Notes: generated from the letters alone by a model not told the origin. Positions 25,378 through 35,041 are shown, numbered from the stretch's first letter. The stretch: DNA of 64,000 bases from an uncultured Armatimonadota bacterium (GCA_903904815.1 CAIVDU010000005.1:62001-126000); one strand, 5' to 3'. Translations and numbers: made by a program.

Positions 25378-27882
25378 TTATTGCGAGACGAGTTCTTTGG
25401 GAGGCGCTTCGCCACCTTCTGCGTTCGTCCTTTTAAATATCACCGTCTTGCCGTCTTCATCCACGTCGGCGAGCACTTCGTCGCCGGTATGGAAGCGTCC
25501 CAAGAGAAGTTCCTCACTGAGAGGATCTTCAATGAATCGCTGCACGGCGCGTCGCAGAGGTCGGGCGCCAAGGTTGGCGTCGTATCCCTGCTCCACGAGC
25601 ATATTCTTGACCGCTTCGCTGAGCTCGATCTTGATTCCCATGCTTGCCGCCTGTTGGTTGACACGCTTGAGATAAAGTTCGGCGATCTCGAGGATCTCTT
25701 CCTTCTTCAGGTGACTGAAGACGATGACCTCATCGACACGGTTGAGGAACTCAGGTCGGAAGAGCTTTCGCATCTCCTCGATCATCTTGTTCTTCATGTT
25801 CTCGTAGGTCTTCGGATCCGTGAGGTCCATTCGGACATCTCGGAAGCCGAGAGGCTTGTCCATTTCGATCGGGCGGACACCGACGTTCGAAGTCATGATG
25901 ATGATCGTGTTGCGGAAGTCGACGGTGCGTCCTTGACTGTCCGTAAGTTGGCCATCTTCCATCACCTGCAGAAGGATATTAAACACTTCTGGGTGAGCCT
26001 TTTCGATTTCGTCGAGAAGGACGACGCAGTAGGGGTTCCGGCGTACCTGCTCGGTAAGCTGACCACCTTCATCGTATCCGACGTATCCTGGAGGAGCGCC
26101 GACGAGTCTGGATACGGCGAACCGCTCCATGTACTCCGACATATCGATGCGGACCATGTTCGATTCTTTCTCGTACAGGTACGCAGCGAGCGCCTTCGCA
26201 AGCTCCGTCTTTCCGACGCCAGTGGGGCCAAGGAAGATGAAGCTGCCCATCGGTCGCTTCGGATCCTTGAGTCCAGATCGGGCTCTTCGAATGGCTCGGG
26301 ATACAGCGGCAACCGCTTCGCTCTGGCCGATGATCCGCTCGTGCAGATCTCCTTCCATACGGAGAAGCTTCTGACTCTCCGCCTCGACGAGTTTGGTTAC
26401 CGGAATGCCGGTCCAAGACTGAACGATGGCAGCGATTTCACTTTCACCCACAATCGGCTCGGGCTTCTCAGTGTTCTGCCAAGCCTCTTCTCGCTCGATC
26501 ACGCTTTGCTCAAGCGTATCTCGCTCTCCCACCAGTCGGTCCGCTTGCTCTTCAGCGCCCGGTCTCTTCTGGAGGTGATCGATTTCGAGCTTCAGTCGAT
26601 TAAGGCGCGCTCTGTCTTGTCGAACTTCGAGCGGAGGAAGGCTCTGCTGAAGTCGAACTCGGCTGGCGGCTTCGTCGACGAGGTCGATGGCCTTGTCTGG
26701 CAGGCTGCGATCGGAGATGTATCTCTGGCTGAGGGTGACGGCGGCCTGGATAGCCTCGTCGGTGATCTCGACCTGGTGATGCGCCTCGTATCTCTCGCGA
26801 AGGCCCTTCAGAATATCGACGGCTTCCTCTTCGCTCGGTTCCTTGACCTTAACCGCCTGGAATCTTCGCTCAAGGGCGGCATCGCGCTCGATGTACTTTC
26901 GGAACTCATCCTGGGTCGTCGCGCCGATGCATTGGAGTTCGCCGCGCGCAAGCGCCGGCTTCATGATGTTGGAGGCATCGATCGCGCCCTCGGCAGCGCC
27001 GGCGCCTACGAGCGTGTGCAGCTCGTCGATGAAGAGGACGACCTGTCCCTCGGACTTGCGGACCTCCTCCATCACCTTCTTCATTCTTTCTTCGAATTCG
27101 CCGCGATATTTGGTGCCAGCCACGAGGCCAGCAAGGTCCAGCGCAACGATTCGCTTATTTCGTAACAGATCGGGAATATCGCCACTTACGATTCGAAGGG
27201 CAAGGCCTTCGGCGATAGCGGTCTTTCCGACTCCGGGTTCTCCGATCAGACAGGGATTGTTCTTCGTGCGGCGGCAGAGGATCTGCATCACGCGCTCGAT
27301 TTCCGGCTGTCGTCCCACGACGGGATCAAGACGTCCCTCTCGTGCCAATTCGGTCAAGTCTCTTCCGAACTCGTCGAGCGTTTGCGTCTTGGTAGCGGGT
27401 CCGCTGGCACTGCTGGCTCGAGTACCTGATCCGGCTTTCGACTGAGTTTCATTGTCCTGAAGGGACATGACTTCACGTCGGGCCTTTTCGAGTTCCACGC
27501 CTAGCTTGGCCAGGACTCTACCGGCTAGCCCATCGCCCTCTCGGATAAGACCGAGAAGCAAGTGCTCCGTACCGATATAGTTGTTGTTTAGGTTGCGAGC
27601 CTCGTCGTAAGCGAGGTCGATCACGCGCTTGGCGCGCGGCGTCAGCGTCATGTCCTGACTCGGTCGAGCATCACCGCGTGGAAGTTGCTTCTCCACCTCG
27701 GCTCTGATCCGATTCAGGCTTACGCCTAGCTTCTCGAGCACTCGTGCGGCGACGCTATCCGACTCACGCACGAGCCCGAGGAGGAGATGCTCCGTGGAGA
27801 CATAGCCCTCACCGAACTTCTGTGCTTCCTCTTGTGCGTAGAAGACAACCTTCCGCGCTCGTTCTGTAAAGCGTTGCCACAT
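25378..27882 (-). CDS. clpC: ClpC-type AAA+ unfoldase
   Basis: The protein has 834 residues. Two ClpN repeats open it ([20 protein letters not shown] and [19 protein letters not shown]), then the first AAA+ ring with Walker A GEPGVGKT at 214-221, a middle coiled-coil domain ([19 protein letters not shown]), and the second ring with [15 protein letters not shown] and [18 protein letters not shown]. It unfolds substrates for the ClpP protease; adaptor binding is expected at the N-domain. The gene is monocistronic, with its own terminator. A 616-residue open frame on the opposite strand is a composition artefact. Confidence 0.97.
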   Translation of the reverse strand: MWQRFTERARKVVFYAQEEAQKFGEGYVSTEHLLLGLVRESDSVAARVLEKLGVSLNRIRAEVEKQLPRGDARPSQDMTLTPRAKRVIDLAYDEARNLNNNYIGTEHLLLGLIREGDGLAGRVLAKLGVELEKARREVMSLQDNETQSKAGSGTRASSASGPATKTQTLDEFGRDLTELAREGRLDPVVGRQPEIERVMQILCRRTKNNPCLIGEPGVGKTAIAEGLALRIVSGDIPDLLRNKRIVALDLAGLVAGTKYRGEFEERMKKVMEEVRKSEGQVVLFIDELHTLVGAGAAEGAIDASNIMKPALARGELQCIGATTQDEFRKYIERDAALERRFQAVKVKEPSEEEAVDILKGLRERYEAHHQVEITDEAIQAAVTLSQRYISDRSLPDKAIDLVDEAASRVRLQQSLPPLEVRQDRARLNRLKLEIDHLQKRPGAEEQADRLVGERDTLEQSVIEREEAWQNTEKPEPIVGESEIAAIVQSWTGIPVTKLVEAESQKLLRMEGDLHERIIGQSEAVAAVSRAIRRARSGLKDPKRPMGSFIFLGPTGVGKTELAKALAAYLYEKESNMVRIDMSEYMERFAVSRLVGAPPGYVGYDEGGQLTEQVRRNPYCVVLLDEIEKAHPEVFNILLQVMEDGQLTDSQGRTVDFRNTIIIMTSNVGVRPIEMDKPLGFRDVRMDLTDPKTYENMKNKMIEEMRKLFRPEFLNRVDEVIVFSHLKKEEILEIAELYLKRVNQQAASMGIKIELSEAVKNMLVEQGYDANLGARPLRRAVQRFIEDPLSEELLLGRFHTGDEVLADVDEDGKTVIFKRTNAEGGEAPPKELVSQ

Positions 27883-28263
27883 GTTTTAGCTTCTCACCTT
27901 CTTGTCGGTGGTCTCCCCTGCGGTCGACTCCGTACAGCCTTGTCCTACGTCCTCTTAAGATTCGGTGTTCAATGGGTCCTGAAATTAGGGTTCAGCTCCC
28001 AAATCACAAATTCTCTTCGATTGCCGTTTTCTCTACATTCAAGAGTACCCCTCGGGACCCTTTTGTTCCCGTGATTATCGGCAGGTCCTAGCGCACCCTC
28101 AGAGTGACCTAACTGGAAGCGTAGCGCTCTTGCGAAAACTTCTGCAAGATAGACGGGGTCCGCAGGCACAAATACGTGAATTTTCGCTGAAAAATCTTCA
28201 AAACGATCATGCAGGGGCCCTGATACGATTGCGAGAAAATCGTGCACGAAATCGGGACCCCGT
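27883..28263. other. Divergent promoter region clpC/mlaD, about 380 bp
   Basis: No gene is supported. The region should hold the divergent promoters of clpC and mlaD. Only weak hairpins are visible, for example CTTGC-10-GCAAG around 28130-28150. No CtsR- or CIRCE-type operator that I recognise is present. Confidence 0.5.
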
Positions 28264-29745
28264 ATGTTCTACAGGTTCCGATCCCGTACACTGTGGTCCA
28301 TGCAAAGCGCGGCTAAGGTGGGAGCCCTGCTTCTCGTTTTCATTGTTCTGGTCATTGGCGGATACTCCGTTCTGGGGTCATCGCTGATCGGCCCTGGCAA
28401 GGATGAGTATTTCGCGGTGTTTCCGGACGCGGGAGGCACTCCGCCAGGAGCACGTCTCCTGTTAGCCGGAGTTCAGGTTGGGACGGTGTCGAAAGTGACA
28501 CTCGATTCTCCGACTCAGGCAAAAATGACGCTCTTGTTGGAAAAGGGGACGCAACTCCCGGAAGGCAGTCGAGTCGAGATCCCAGGATCCCTCATCGGAT
28601 TGGGAGAGAGTGCGCTCGTAATCGTGCCTCCGACCACCCCGGCCGCCACCAATCTTTCCCCGGGCGCGACGATGGAGGGATTTAAAGCGTCACCGCTCGA
28701 TGCTCTCCTGCCTGGCGGCGGTAAAGACACGATTGCCGAACTCACCAAAACGATGGCGGCGGTCCGAAAGCTTCTTGAAGACGGCAACCTGAAGCAGCAA
28801 GTGTCTTCGCTCATGAAGAACACGAACAAGACGATGGAGAACGCCACCGTCTTGACCCAGAACATGACCGCCCTGGTCGCTCGCATGAACAGTTTTGTGG
28901 ATGCAAACCAAGGCAAGTTGTCGGCGGCCCTGAACAGTGGAGCGCAGGCGGTTGCCGATGTCCGCAACGTCACTCTTGAATTCTCCAAGATGGCCCAGAG
29001 CGGCAAGGTTCAAAAGAACACGACGGAAATTCTTGCCTCCCTGAACTCAGCCGCCAAAAAGGCGGACCAGCTGGTAGCCAGCATGAACTCGCTCGTGAAC
29101 GATCCTAAGCTTCGCGGGCCTCTAAACCACACGCTTCAAAACACGGCCGACATTTCCGACACCGGCAAGCAGATAGCTACCAACGCAGCGGCAATGACGA
29201 AAGACGGAACGGTCATCACTAAGAACGCGATCACGCTCACCGAGAAGGCGAACGAAATCGCGACGAAGGCCAGCGATATCGAAGATCAACTCAAGGGAGT
29301 GCTGGACAAAGTGGGAGGCTTTTTCGGTAAGCGCCCGGACACAGGAAGTCTTTCTGGACTGACCTACGAGCTTGATCTCCTGAGAACAACCAATCCGAAT
29401 CACTGGCGCCAGGACGTCAATTTCAAACTTCCTTTTTCGGACCAGACCTTGAATCTTGGAATCTACGACGCCTTCGAATCGAACAAACTGACTGTCCAGC
29501 TAGGCAAAAGCATCACCCGGAATTTGGGATACCGATACGGAGTGTACGCAAGCAAGCCCGGTGGCGGGGTAGACTATTCCTTCACGCCTCGACTTAGCCT
29601 CCGAAGCGACCTCTGGGACATCAACAATCCCAAGCTTGATCTTCGATTTGGCTATGAATTCGGGAACGGCCTTTTAGGTTGGGTGGGAATGGACCGGATA
29701 TTCAACGGTAATTCCGCCACTATCGGGATCGGCGTGCGGAAGTAA
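28264..29745 (+). CDS. mlaD: MlaD-family MCE protein with C-terminal beta-barrel domain
   Basis: The protein has 493 residues (or 481 from the ATG at 28300). A single membrane segment (VGALLLVFIVLVIGGYSVLG) is followed by one MCE domain (DEYFAVFPDAGGTPPGARLL to ESALVIVPP), a long helical stretch rich in Asn, Thr and Lys (about 135-350), and a C-terminal region of alternating strands (DVNFKLPFSDQTLNLGIYD to SATIGIGVRK). This is the architecture of the trans-envelope MlaD described from diderm Firmicutes such as Veillonella, where one protein links the inner-membrane lipid transporter to an outer-membrane barrel. No MlaE or MlaF gene is in the window. Confidence 0.88.
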   Translation: MFYRFRSRTLWSMQSAAKVGALLLVFIVLVIGGYSVLGSSLIGPGKDEYFAVFPDAGGTPPGARLLLAGVQVGTVSKVTLDSPTQAKMTLLLEKGTQLPEGSRVEIPGSLIGLGESALVIVPPTTPAATNLSPGATMEGFKASPLDALLPGGGKDTIAELTKTMAAVRKLLEDGNLKQQVSSLMKNTNKTMENATVLTQNMTALVARMNSFVDANQGKLSAALNSGAQAVADVRNVTLEFSKMAQSGKVQKNTTEILASLNSAAKKADQLVASMNSLVNDPKLRGPLNHTLQNTADISDTGKQIATNAAAMTKDGTVITKNAITLTEKANEIATKASDIEDQLKGVLDKVGGFFGKRPDTGSLSGLTYELDLLRTTNPNHWRQDVNFKLPFSDQTLNLGIYDAFESNKLTVQLGKSITRNLGYRYGVYASKPGGGVDYSFTPRLSLRSDLWDINNPKLDLRFGYEFGNGLLGWVGMDRIFNGNSATIGIGVRK

Positions 29746-29749
29746 GCGT

Positions 29750-29767
29750 GGCAAGGCATGCCTTGCC
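29750..29767. repeat. Perfect 18-bp palindrome
   Basis: GGCAAGGCATGCCTTGCC lies between the mlaD stop and rplI. It has no loop and no U-tract. It may be a protein-binding site or a 3'-end structure of mlaD. Confidence 0.5.
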
Positions 29768-29792
29768 GTGACCTGACGAAACAAGGAACCAA

Positions 29793-30290
29793 ATGAAAGT
29801 TATTCTTAAGCAAACTGTGCCCAAAGTCGGAAAGGAAGGCACAGTAGTCAACGTTGCAGACGGATTCGCCCGCAACTACCTGTTCCCTCGCGGGCTCGCG
29901 ATCGTTGCCGAAAAGAAGCAGGTCGCTGCTCTTGAGAAGCGAAACGAGCGAATTGCCGCCCGAACCGCCGGAGAAAAGTCTCAGGCTGAAGCCCTTCGAG
30001 ACCGGATCAATGGATCGACGATTCGCATCGCCGGTCAGGTCGGTGCAGACAAGGCCAAACTGTTCGGCACCATCACCGCGCAGGACGTCCACGACGCGAT
30101 CCGAGATCAGCTCAAGGCCGACATCGACCGAAAGAAGATCGCTCTCATCGAGCCGATCAAGCGACTCGGTACGTTCACAGTCGAGGTCGATCTTCACCGC
30201 GAAGTCGATGCCAAGATCAGCGTCGAAGTTTACGATCCGACGGCTCCGGTTGCTGCGCCTGTCGCCGCTGAAGAGCCCGACGAAGAGTAG
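29793..30290 (+). CDS. rplI: Ribosomal protein bL9
   Basis: The protein has 165 residues. MKVILKQTVPKVGKEGTVVN and VADGFARNYLFPRGLAIVA form the N-terminal rRNA-binding domain; a connecting helix and the C-terminal domain (KLFGTITAQDVHDAI, IALIEPIKRLGTFTVEVDLH) follow. The acidic, Ala/Pro-rich tail (about 15 residues) extends past the usual end. AAGGA precedes the ATG. Unusually it is not next to rpsF/rpsR/ssb; it follows mlaD and is closed by its own terminator. Confidence 0.98.
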   Translation: MKVILKQTVPKVGKEGTVVNVADGFARNYLFPRGLAIVAEKKQVAALEKRNERIAARTAGEKSQAEALRDRINGSTIRIAGQVGADKAKLFGTITAQDVHDAIRDQLKADIDRKKIALIEPIKRLGTFTVEVDLHREVDAKISVEVYDPTAPVAAPVAAEEPDEE

Positions 30291-30310
30291 GCTTTTCGCG
30301 ATTCAATGAT

Positions 30311-30350
30311 GGGGGGTCCAGAGTGAAAGCTCTTGGCCCCTTTTGTTCTT
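30311..30350 (+). terminator. Rho-independent terminator of rplI
   Basis: GGGGTCCAGAG (30313-30323) pairs with CTCTTGGCCCC (30330-30340) with one mismatch and one wobble, a 6-base loop, and TTTTGTTCTTTT follows. Confidence 0.85.
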
Positions 30351-30362
30351 TTGGAACCCCGC

Positions 30363-31262
30363 ATGCCGCTCAAGCTCGAATCGCAAAAACGAACCGCAGC
30401 CGGCCTGTCATTGGGTCTGAATACCCTTCTGACCGCACTGAAGTTCGTAGCGGCGATTCTCACCGGATCGGTGAGCTTGCTTTCAGAAGCGTTCCACTCG
30501 GGCACCGACGTGGCCGCCTCCCTAGTGGCATTTCTCTCGATTCAAGCGGCCGCCCAACCCCCTGACGACGAGCATCCCTACGGCCACGGCAAGATCGAGA
30601 GCCTTGCCGCATTCGGCGAAGGCATCCTTCTGCTCGGCGTCGTGGGCCTCATTCTGGTTCAGTCGGTCATGAACCTTGCCAAGGGCAAGCATCCCGAGCG
30701 ACTTGACCTAGGCCTGGTGGCAATGGGGATCAGCGCGGTGAGCGCCTTTGCCGTCGGTCAGTACCTGTTACGAACCGCTCGAAACACCAATTCCATCGCG
30801 CTACAGTCAAATGGGCGACACATGATGTTGGATTTCTGGACCAGCCTTGGCGTGCTTTGCGCCTTTGCAATCCAGAAGTTTTTGAACTTCGAATACGCCG
30901 ACTCAATACTCGGCATCCTTATCGGTCTCTGGCTCGGCTTCGGGGCGTGGCGAATGGTCCGAGAAGCTTTCGAACAACTCATTGATCGGCGAGTGACCGA
31001 CGAAGAGATCGAGGCCATTCGAGGGATCTTGCGGGAGACTCCCGATTTGATCAGCTACCACCGCCTAAGAAGTCGCCACTCCGGCAACGTCCACTACGTG
31101 GACCTCCACGCGGTCGTCCCCAACACGTGGTCTGTCGTTCAAGCTCACGAACTCGCGGATCGGCTGGAAAAGCAGATCAGTTCAGCCCTCGAACCCGCTC
31201 ACGTCGTAATCCACATCGACCCTTACGACGAAAATAAAGCGCCTAGACACTCTTCTCCATGA
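30363..31262 (+). CDS. Cation diffusion facilitator family transporter
   Basis: The protein has 299 residues from the ATG at 30363; an earlier in-frame ATG falls inside the rplI terminator. It has about six membrane segments and the two metal-site motifs of CDF transporters: SEAFHSGTD in helix 2 and NGRHMMLDFW in helix 5, with the histidine-containing HPYGHGKIES loop. The C-terminal domain (TPDLISYHRLRSRHSGNVHY, then HVVIHIDPYD) is the cytoplasmic metallochaperone-like fold. It exports Zn2+, Fe2+ or Mn2+ in exchange for protons; HxxxD at both sites leaves the metal open. Confidence 0.93.
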   Translation: MPLKLESQKRTAAGLSLGLNTLLTALKFVAAILTGSVSLLSEAFHSGTDVAASLVAFLSIQAAAQPPDDEHPYGHGKIESLAAFGEGILLLGVVGLILVQSVMNLAKGKHPERLDLGLVAMGISAVSAFAVGQYLLRTARNTNSIALQSNGRHMMLDFWTSLGVLCAFAIQKFLNFEYADSILGILIGLWLGFGAWRMVREAFEQLIDRRVTDEEIEAIRGILRETPDLISYHRLRSRHSGNVHYVDLHAVVPNTWSVVQAHELADRLEKQISSALEPAHVVIHIDPYDENKAPRHSSP

Positions 31263-31333
31263 CACGTGTAAATGTTGTGGAAAATACGAATTCTCGACTT
31301 ATAATGCTCCAAGGGGGTCCAAGGAAAATTGCT

Positions 31334-31525
31334 ATGACGCTTAAAAACATCAATGAAGAAGTTGGTGTCATCAAGGCTCATTTGGAGCAAGATAAGCCCG
31401 ATCTCGAGTTTATCGTCCGGCATGCGGAAGCTCTTTTATTTATGGCGCACGACTTAGCTTCTGATCGAATCTATTCGCGGAGTGCCAATGTTGATGACAG
31501 TTATTATCACCGGTCAATGCCTTAG
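31334..31525 (+). CDS. Small hypothetical protein
   Basis: The 63-residue product (MTLKNINEEVGVIKAHL start) is preceded by AAGGA eight bases upstream. A longer version from the ATG at 31259 would overlap the transporter stop as ATGA. The sequence is helical and charged with no recognised motif, and the base composition is more A+T-rich than in its neighbours. A short inverted repeat GCCTTAG-17-CTAAGGC (31519-31549) overlaps its stop. Confidence 0.5.
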   Translation: MTLKNINEEVGVIKAHLEQDKPDLEFIVRHAEALLFMAHDLASDRIYSRSANVDDSYYHRSMP

Positions 31526-31645
31526 AGTGTTGGCTGTTAACGCTAAGGCGGTCCGGAGACGGATTCAAAGCTTGCCTCCGCGCCAATTCATTATTGTTCA
31601 GCCGCCGCGTCTCCGCGTGGTATGAGGCTGATCAGGACCAGTCAC

Positions 31646-31684
31646 GAAAAAAGCCCGACTCATTGAAGAGTCGGGCTTTTTTTC
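31646..31684. terminator. Bidirectional rho-independent terminator
   Basis: AGCCCGACTC (31652-31661) and GAGTCGGGCT (31668-31677) with a 6-base loop are flanked by A6 on the left and T7 on the right, so it can end transcription from both sides: the small gene on the plus strand and the E2 gene on the minus strand. Confidence 0.93.
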
Positions 31685-31699
31685 GTATCAGGCAACTGG

Positions 31700-32959
31700 C
31701 TAGGAAATCAGTCGCGTCGGGTTCTCAAGGTAGGACTTGACGACGTTGATGAACTTAGCTCCGATCGCGCCATCCACCGTTCGGTGATCGAACGAACAGG
31801 TTATGTTCATTCGGCTCCGAATCTCGATCTCGTCGTTTTCGTTGGCTACAACCTTTTTGCGTACGCTAGCGATGGCCAGAATGGCGCTGTTCGGCTGATT
31901 CACGATGGCGAGGAAGTTATCCACGTCCAGCATTCCCATGTTGGAGATGCTGAAAGTCGAGCCTGAAAGCTCGTCCATGTTCAACTTGTTCTCTTTGGCC
32001 TTCTTAGCCAATTCTTTGGCCCTCACGCTGAGTTGGCGGAGCGAAAGCTGGTCGGCATTCTTGATCACCGGCACGGTCAGACCGTCGGCAATCGCCACTG
32101 CGATTCCCACGTGGATCCCGGCGAACTGAGTCACCGTGTTGTTCGTGTTAAACACCGCGTTGATTTCGGGCATGTCTCGGAGGGCACGTGCGCTCGCCTT
32201 GACCACGAAGTCGTTGATGCTCACCTTTCCGCTCTCTTCCTCTTCGAACATCGCTCTAAGAGCAAGGATCTTCTCGACATCGACTTCCACCGTGACGTAG
32301 AAGTGAGGCACTTCCTGCTTCGACTGCTGGGTTCGTTTCGCAGTGATTTGCCGAAGACGTGGGAGCTGAATCAGCTTGTCTTCGCCCACCGGAACCGTGA
32401 CCGAAGGCGCAGCCACTGCGGTAACGGGCGCCGCTGCAGGAGTGAAGGCGCGAACGTCTTTCTCCACGATTCGGCCGCCGGGACCAGAGCCGCTTACTTG
32501 AGAAAGATCGATTCCCTTCTCGGCAGCGATCTTTCGAGCGAGAGGTGAAGCCTTGATGCGCTCGTCTGTTTTGACTGGCGCAGCAGGCGCAGCAGGCGCT
32601 GCTGGCGCAATCTCTTCCGAAACCTTACCGTTGGAGACAACAGCGGGTTCGGTGGACGGCGCAGGAGCGGCCGCGGAGGAGGCGACTGCGGCTCCAGATC
32701 CCCAACCGGCAGGAAGAGTTTCGCCGGCCTTCAGGATAATCGCGATCGGTTTTCCTACCGGTACAGTGCCCCCAGCTTCGAGCAGGATTCCGGTCAAGAC
32801 ACCTGATCCTGGGGACTCTAATTCGAGCGTGGCCTTGTCGGTCTGAATATTGCCGATGACTTCACCTGATTTAACAGTGTCACCGTCCTTCTTCAGCCAC
32901 TCGAGGAGGGTTCCCTCCTCCATGCCATCGCCCATTTTGGGCATGATCACCTCGGTCAT
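31700..32959 (-). CDS. pdhC: 2-oxo acid dehydrogenase E2, dihydrolipoamide acyltransferase
   Basis: The protein has 419 residues. One lipoyl domain carries Lys42 in QTDKATLELES; an Ala/Pro-rich linker follows; the peripheral subunit-binding domain is KASPLARKIAAEKGIDLSQV; and the C-terminal catalytic domain ends with SFDHRTVDGAIGAKF (active-site His and Asp). It transfers acyl groups from E1 to CoA. The overall arrangement fits the pyruvate dehydrogenase type, but branched-chain specificity cannot be excluded. E1 and E3 are not in the window. The ROK kinase gene is 25 bases upstream on the same strand. Confidence 0.94.
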   Translation of the reverse strand: MTEVIMPKMGDGMEEGTLLEWLKKDGDTVKSGEVIGNIQTDKATLELESPGSGVLTGILLEAGGTVPVGKPIAIILKAGETLPAGWGSGAAVASSAAAPAPSTEPAVVSNGKVSEEIAPAAPAAPAAPVKTDERIKASPLARKIAAEKGIDLSQVSGSGPGGRIVEKDVRAFTPAAAPVTAVAAPSVTVPVGEDKLIQLPRLRQITAKRTQQSKQEVPHFYVTVEVDVEKILALRAMFEEEESGKVSINDFVVKASARALRDMPEINAVFNTNNTVTQFAGIHVGIAVAIADGLTVPVIKNADQLSLRQLSVRAKELAKKAKENKLNMDELSGSTFSISNMGMLDVDNFLAIVNQPNSAILAIASVRKKVVANENDEIEIRSRMNITCSFDHRTVDGAIGAKFINVVKSYLENPTRLIS

Positions 32960-32984
32960 CGTGCACCAGAATACCCGCAGGTGT

Positions 32985-34010
32985 TCAAACTCGGTTCCAC
33001 TTCAGAGCCTCAAGTGCAAGCGCGGCTCCACCCAACATTCCCGCATCCGCGATTTGCTCGGCAATCTGAATCGTGGCGTCGGTAAACAGGGAAGGAATAG
33101 CGACGTTTCGGGCCGCGCGAATGCATGGTTTCAGGATGAAATCGCCCGCCTTGGCGATCTGCCCTCCAATGGCAAACACATCTGGAGCGAAAATGTTAAT
33201 GAAGGATCCGACTCCGACGCCGAGCATCGTGCCAACCTCTTCCCAAATCTCAATCGCGACCTCATCACCCTTCTCAGCCGCCTGGCTGATCGTGAGGGGA
33301 GTGATTTTCGAGAGATCATTTTCTACGAGGTCGCTGATGATCGAGACTCGGCCGCGATTCAACCGATAGCGAGCACGACGAATGATCGCGTCGCGCTGGC
33401 AGAAGGCTTCGACGGACCCGTATTCGCCCGCGTTGCACTCAGGACCCTGATAAGCCACGATGACGTGACCCAATTCAGCTCCGCCCTTGTTTCCGCCTAC
33501 GAGAACGAGAGGACCGCGTGCATCACCCAGGACGGAGTCGGGCGCCATCACGACGCCGCCGCCCACTCCCGTGCCAAGCGTGAGAAGCACAAGGCACTTG
33601 GCCTTGTTGCGACCGAGTCCGAACCGGTACTCGCCCAAGGCAGCCATGTTCGCATCGTTGTCCATCACGATCGGCAGATTCACGCGCGGTTGGAGAGGCT
33701 CGCGAATGGAGACGTGCGACCAGTTGTGAAACACGCCGTTGATGGTTTCGCCGAAGTTGGGCGCCCATCGAACCACACCGGCTGCATTATCAATGTGACC
33801 GGGGATCGCCAGCCCGACCGCTTCCGGACGCACGGTCGAGGCCGTCGCCGCCTGATTGACGGTTTGGGCCACAGCCAGCAGAGTGGCCTCTACGCCTTCC
33901 TGACCTCGGGAAGGGTTGATAAAATCAGGCCCGGCAGCGCTTCCGTCTTCGAAGAATGCTCCAGCGCGCACGTTCGTGCCGCCGAGATCCACACCAATCA
34001 CACATCTCAC
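32985..34010 (-). CDS. ROK-family sugar kinase, glucokinase-like, with degenerate zinc motif
   Basis: The protein has 341 residues. The phosphate-1 loop is GVDLGGTNVRAGAF, the phosphate-2/sugar region is IVMDNDANMAALGEYRFGLG, and LLTLGTGVGGGVV is the adenosine loop. The ROK signature GELGH is present as GAELGHVIV, but the zinc motif CxCGxxGCxE reads CNAGEYGSVE, so two of three cysteines are missing. It should phosphorylate glucose or a related hexose with ATP. It is directly upstream of the E2 gene, so the pair may link sugar uptake to pyruvate oxidation. Confidence 0.88.
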   Translation of the reverse strand: MRCVIGVDLGGTNVRAGAFFEDGSAAGPDFINPSRGQEGVEATLLAVAQTVNQAATASTVRPEAVGLAIPGHIDNAAGVVRWAPNFGETINGVFHNWSHVSIREPLQPRVNLPIVMDNDANMAALGEYRFGLGRNKAKCLVLLTLGTGVGGGVVMAPDSVLGDARGPLVLVGGNKGGAELGHVIVAYQGPECNAGEYGSVEAFCQRDAIIRRARYRLNRGRVSIISDLVENDLSKITPLTISQAAEKGDEVAIEIWEEVGTMLGVGVGSFINIFAPDVFAIGGQIAKAGDFILKPCIRAARNVAIPSLFTDATIQIAEQIADAGMLGGAALALEALKWNRV

Positions 34011-34153
34011 GTGCGGGACTGTGACAGCACGGACACGTGCGGGTCAAGTGGTCCCCCAGCTGTGGATGGTTTCGGCGTTATCTGAACCTCCGTCCTCAGC
34101 CCTTCCACCTATTGCGGCACAGGCATCCGAAACTAGCGGAAGGGAGACGTAAT

Positions 34154-35041
34154 TTACTGGAGCTTTGCGAACGTGAAGCCCCGGGAGCGCAAGTTTGCGA
34201 TGACCTCGGGCAGGACGGCTAGGGTTTGAGCGACCTCGGAGTGCAAGTAGATCACCGATCTCGGTCTCGAATTGTTCAATATTCGCCTTCGGAGCTCTTT
34301 CTCGCCCGGGCGACTGAGATCAAACGGGTCGTCGACGAATAGGTGAAGTGTGCCCTTGCGTGAGCGGATCACGGAGGAACTCGGGGCGCGCGCCAGAGTT
34401 GCGTTGCCCGCTGGAGATGAGGATAGTGATTCGACCGAGTGTCCTTCTCGAATAGCTCTGTCGATCACCGGTCCGCTCAGCGGCGGAGGACAGAAGAATG
34501 TTGCCGTGACACCTTCAGTTCTCAATACATCCAGGATCTCATCCGAGACCCCGTCGAACGTCAAGTAGACAGGCCCGGCGGTGGCCGGGCGAAGGGCCTG
34601 CCGAACTTGGTCGACCACGTCATCCGACCGAAGGATTCCGTGGGCGCTCCAGCGAATCGTGCCAGAGGCGTCAATTACCAACGTGTAGGGCACCCGATCA
34701 ATCCCGATGGAGGTGGTCCAGGCGCCCCCTCGGTCTGCAAGCAGCTTGGCGTACCGAGCCCCGGGCGTTCGATCCATCCACCTTCCGTCGACGGAGATGG
34801 CGAGGTAGTCGACCGGCAACCCTTGAAGTTCGCTTTCCGATTTGGATAACCGTGGAAGTTGGTCTTTCCATGTATCGCACCACATGGCGCAAAAGCAGAC
34901 GACGGAAACCTTCCCGGGATTCCAAGTGAATGGCGCACCCTCTCGCGTCTCCACTACGAAGGAGCGCATCGAGTCTCCCGGCGCGGGGGCGACTGGCTGT
35001 TGCGGAAGCCAAATGAGAGCGACGGCCAAGGCGGAGATCAT
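34154..35041 (-). CDS. Exported fusion of degenerate thioredoxin and NodB-like domains
   Basis: The protein has 295 residues with a signal peptide at the start (MISALAVALIWLPQQP). Residues about 25-150 form a thioredoxin/TlpA fold (VSVVCFCAMWCDTWKDQLP and VPYTLVIDASGTIRW), but WCDTW replaces WCGPC, so the second active-site Cys is a Trp. Residues about 155-295 resemble a NodB polysaccharide deacetylase (VYLTFDGVSDEILDVLRTEG, then VTATFF and a C-terminal LPEVIANLRSRGFTFAKL), but the metal Asp-Asp pair and the HxxxH motif are lost. Both domains look catalytically weak or dead, suggesting a binding role. It overlaps the A2M gene as ATGA. Confidence 0.75.
   Translation of the reverse strand: MISALAVALIWLPQQPVAPAPGDSMRSFVVETREGAPFTWNPGKVSVVCFCAMWCDTWKDQLPRLSKSESELQGLPVDYLAISVDGRWMDRTPGARYAKLLADRGGAWTTSIGIDRVPYTLVIDASGTIRWSAHGILRSDDVVDQVRQALRPATAGPVYLTFDGVSDEILDVLRTEGVTATFFCPPPLSGPVIDRAIREGHSVESLSSSPAGNATLARAPSSSVIRSRKGTLHLFVDDPFDLSRPGEKELRRRILNNSRPRSVIYLHSEVAQTLAVLPEVIANLRSRGFTFAKLQ

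Noticed and set aside
25315-27165. A 616-codon open frame on the plus strand opposite clpC
   Set aside because: It is antisense to a highly conserved gene, has no ribosome site and starts within the clpC terminator. Its composition mirrors the codon bias of clpC.
32850-34085. A 411-codon plus-strand frame opposite the ROK kinase and start of the E2 gene
   Set aside because: It covers two well-supported genes on the other strand and has His/Arg-rich composition typical of an antisense shadow.
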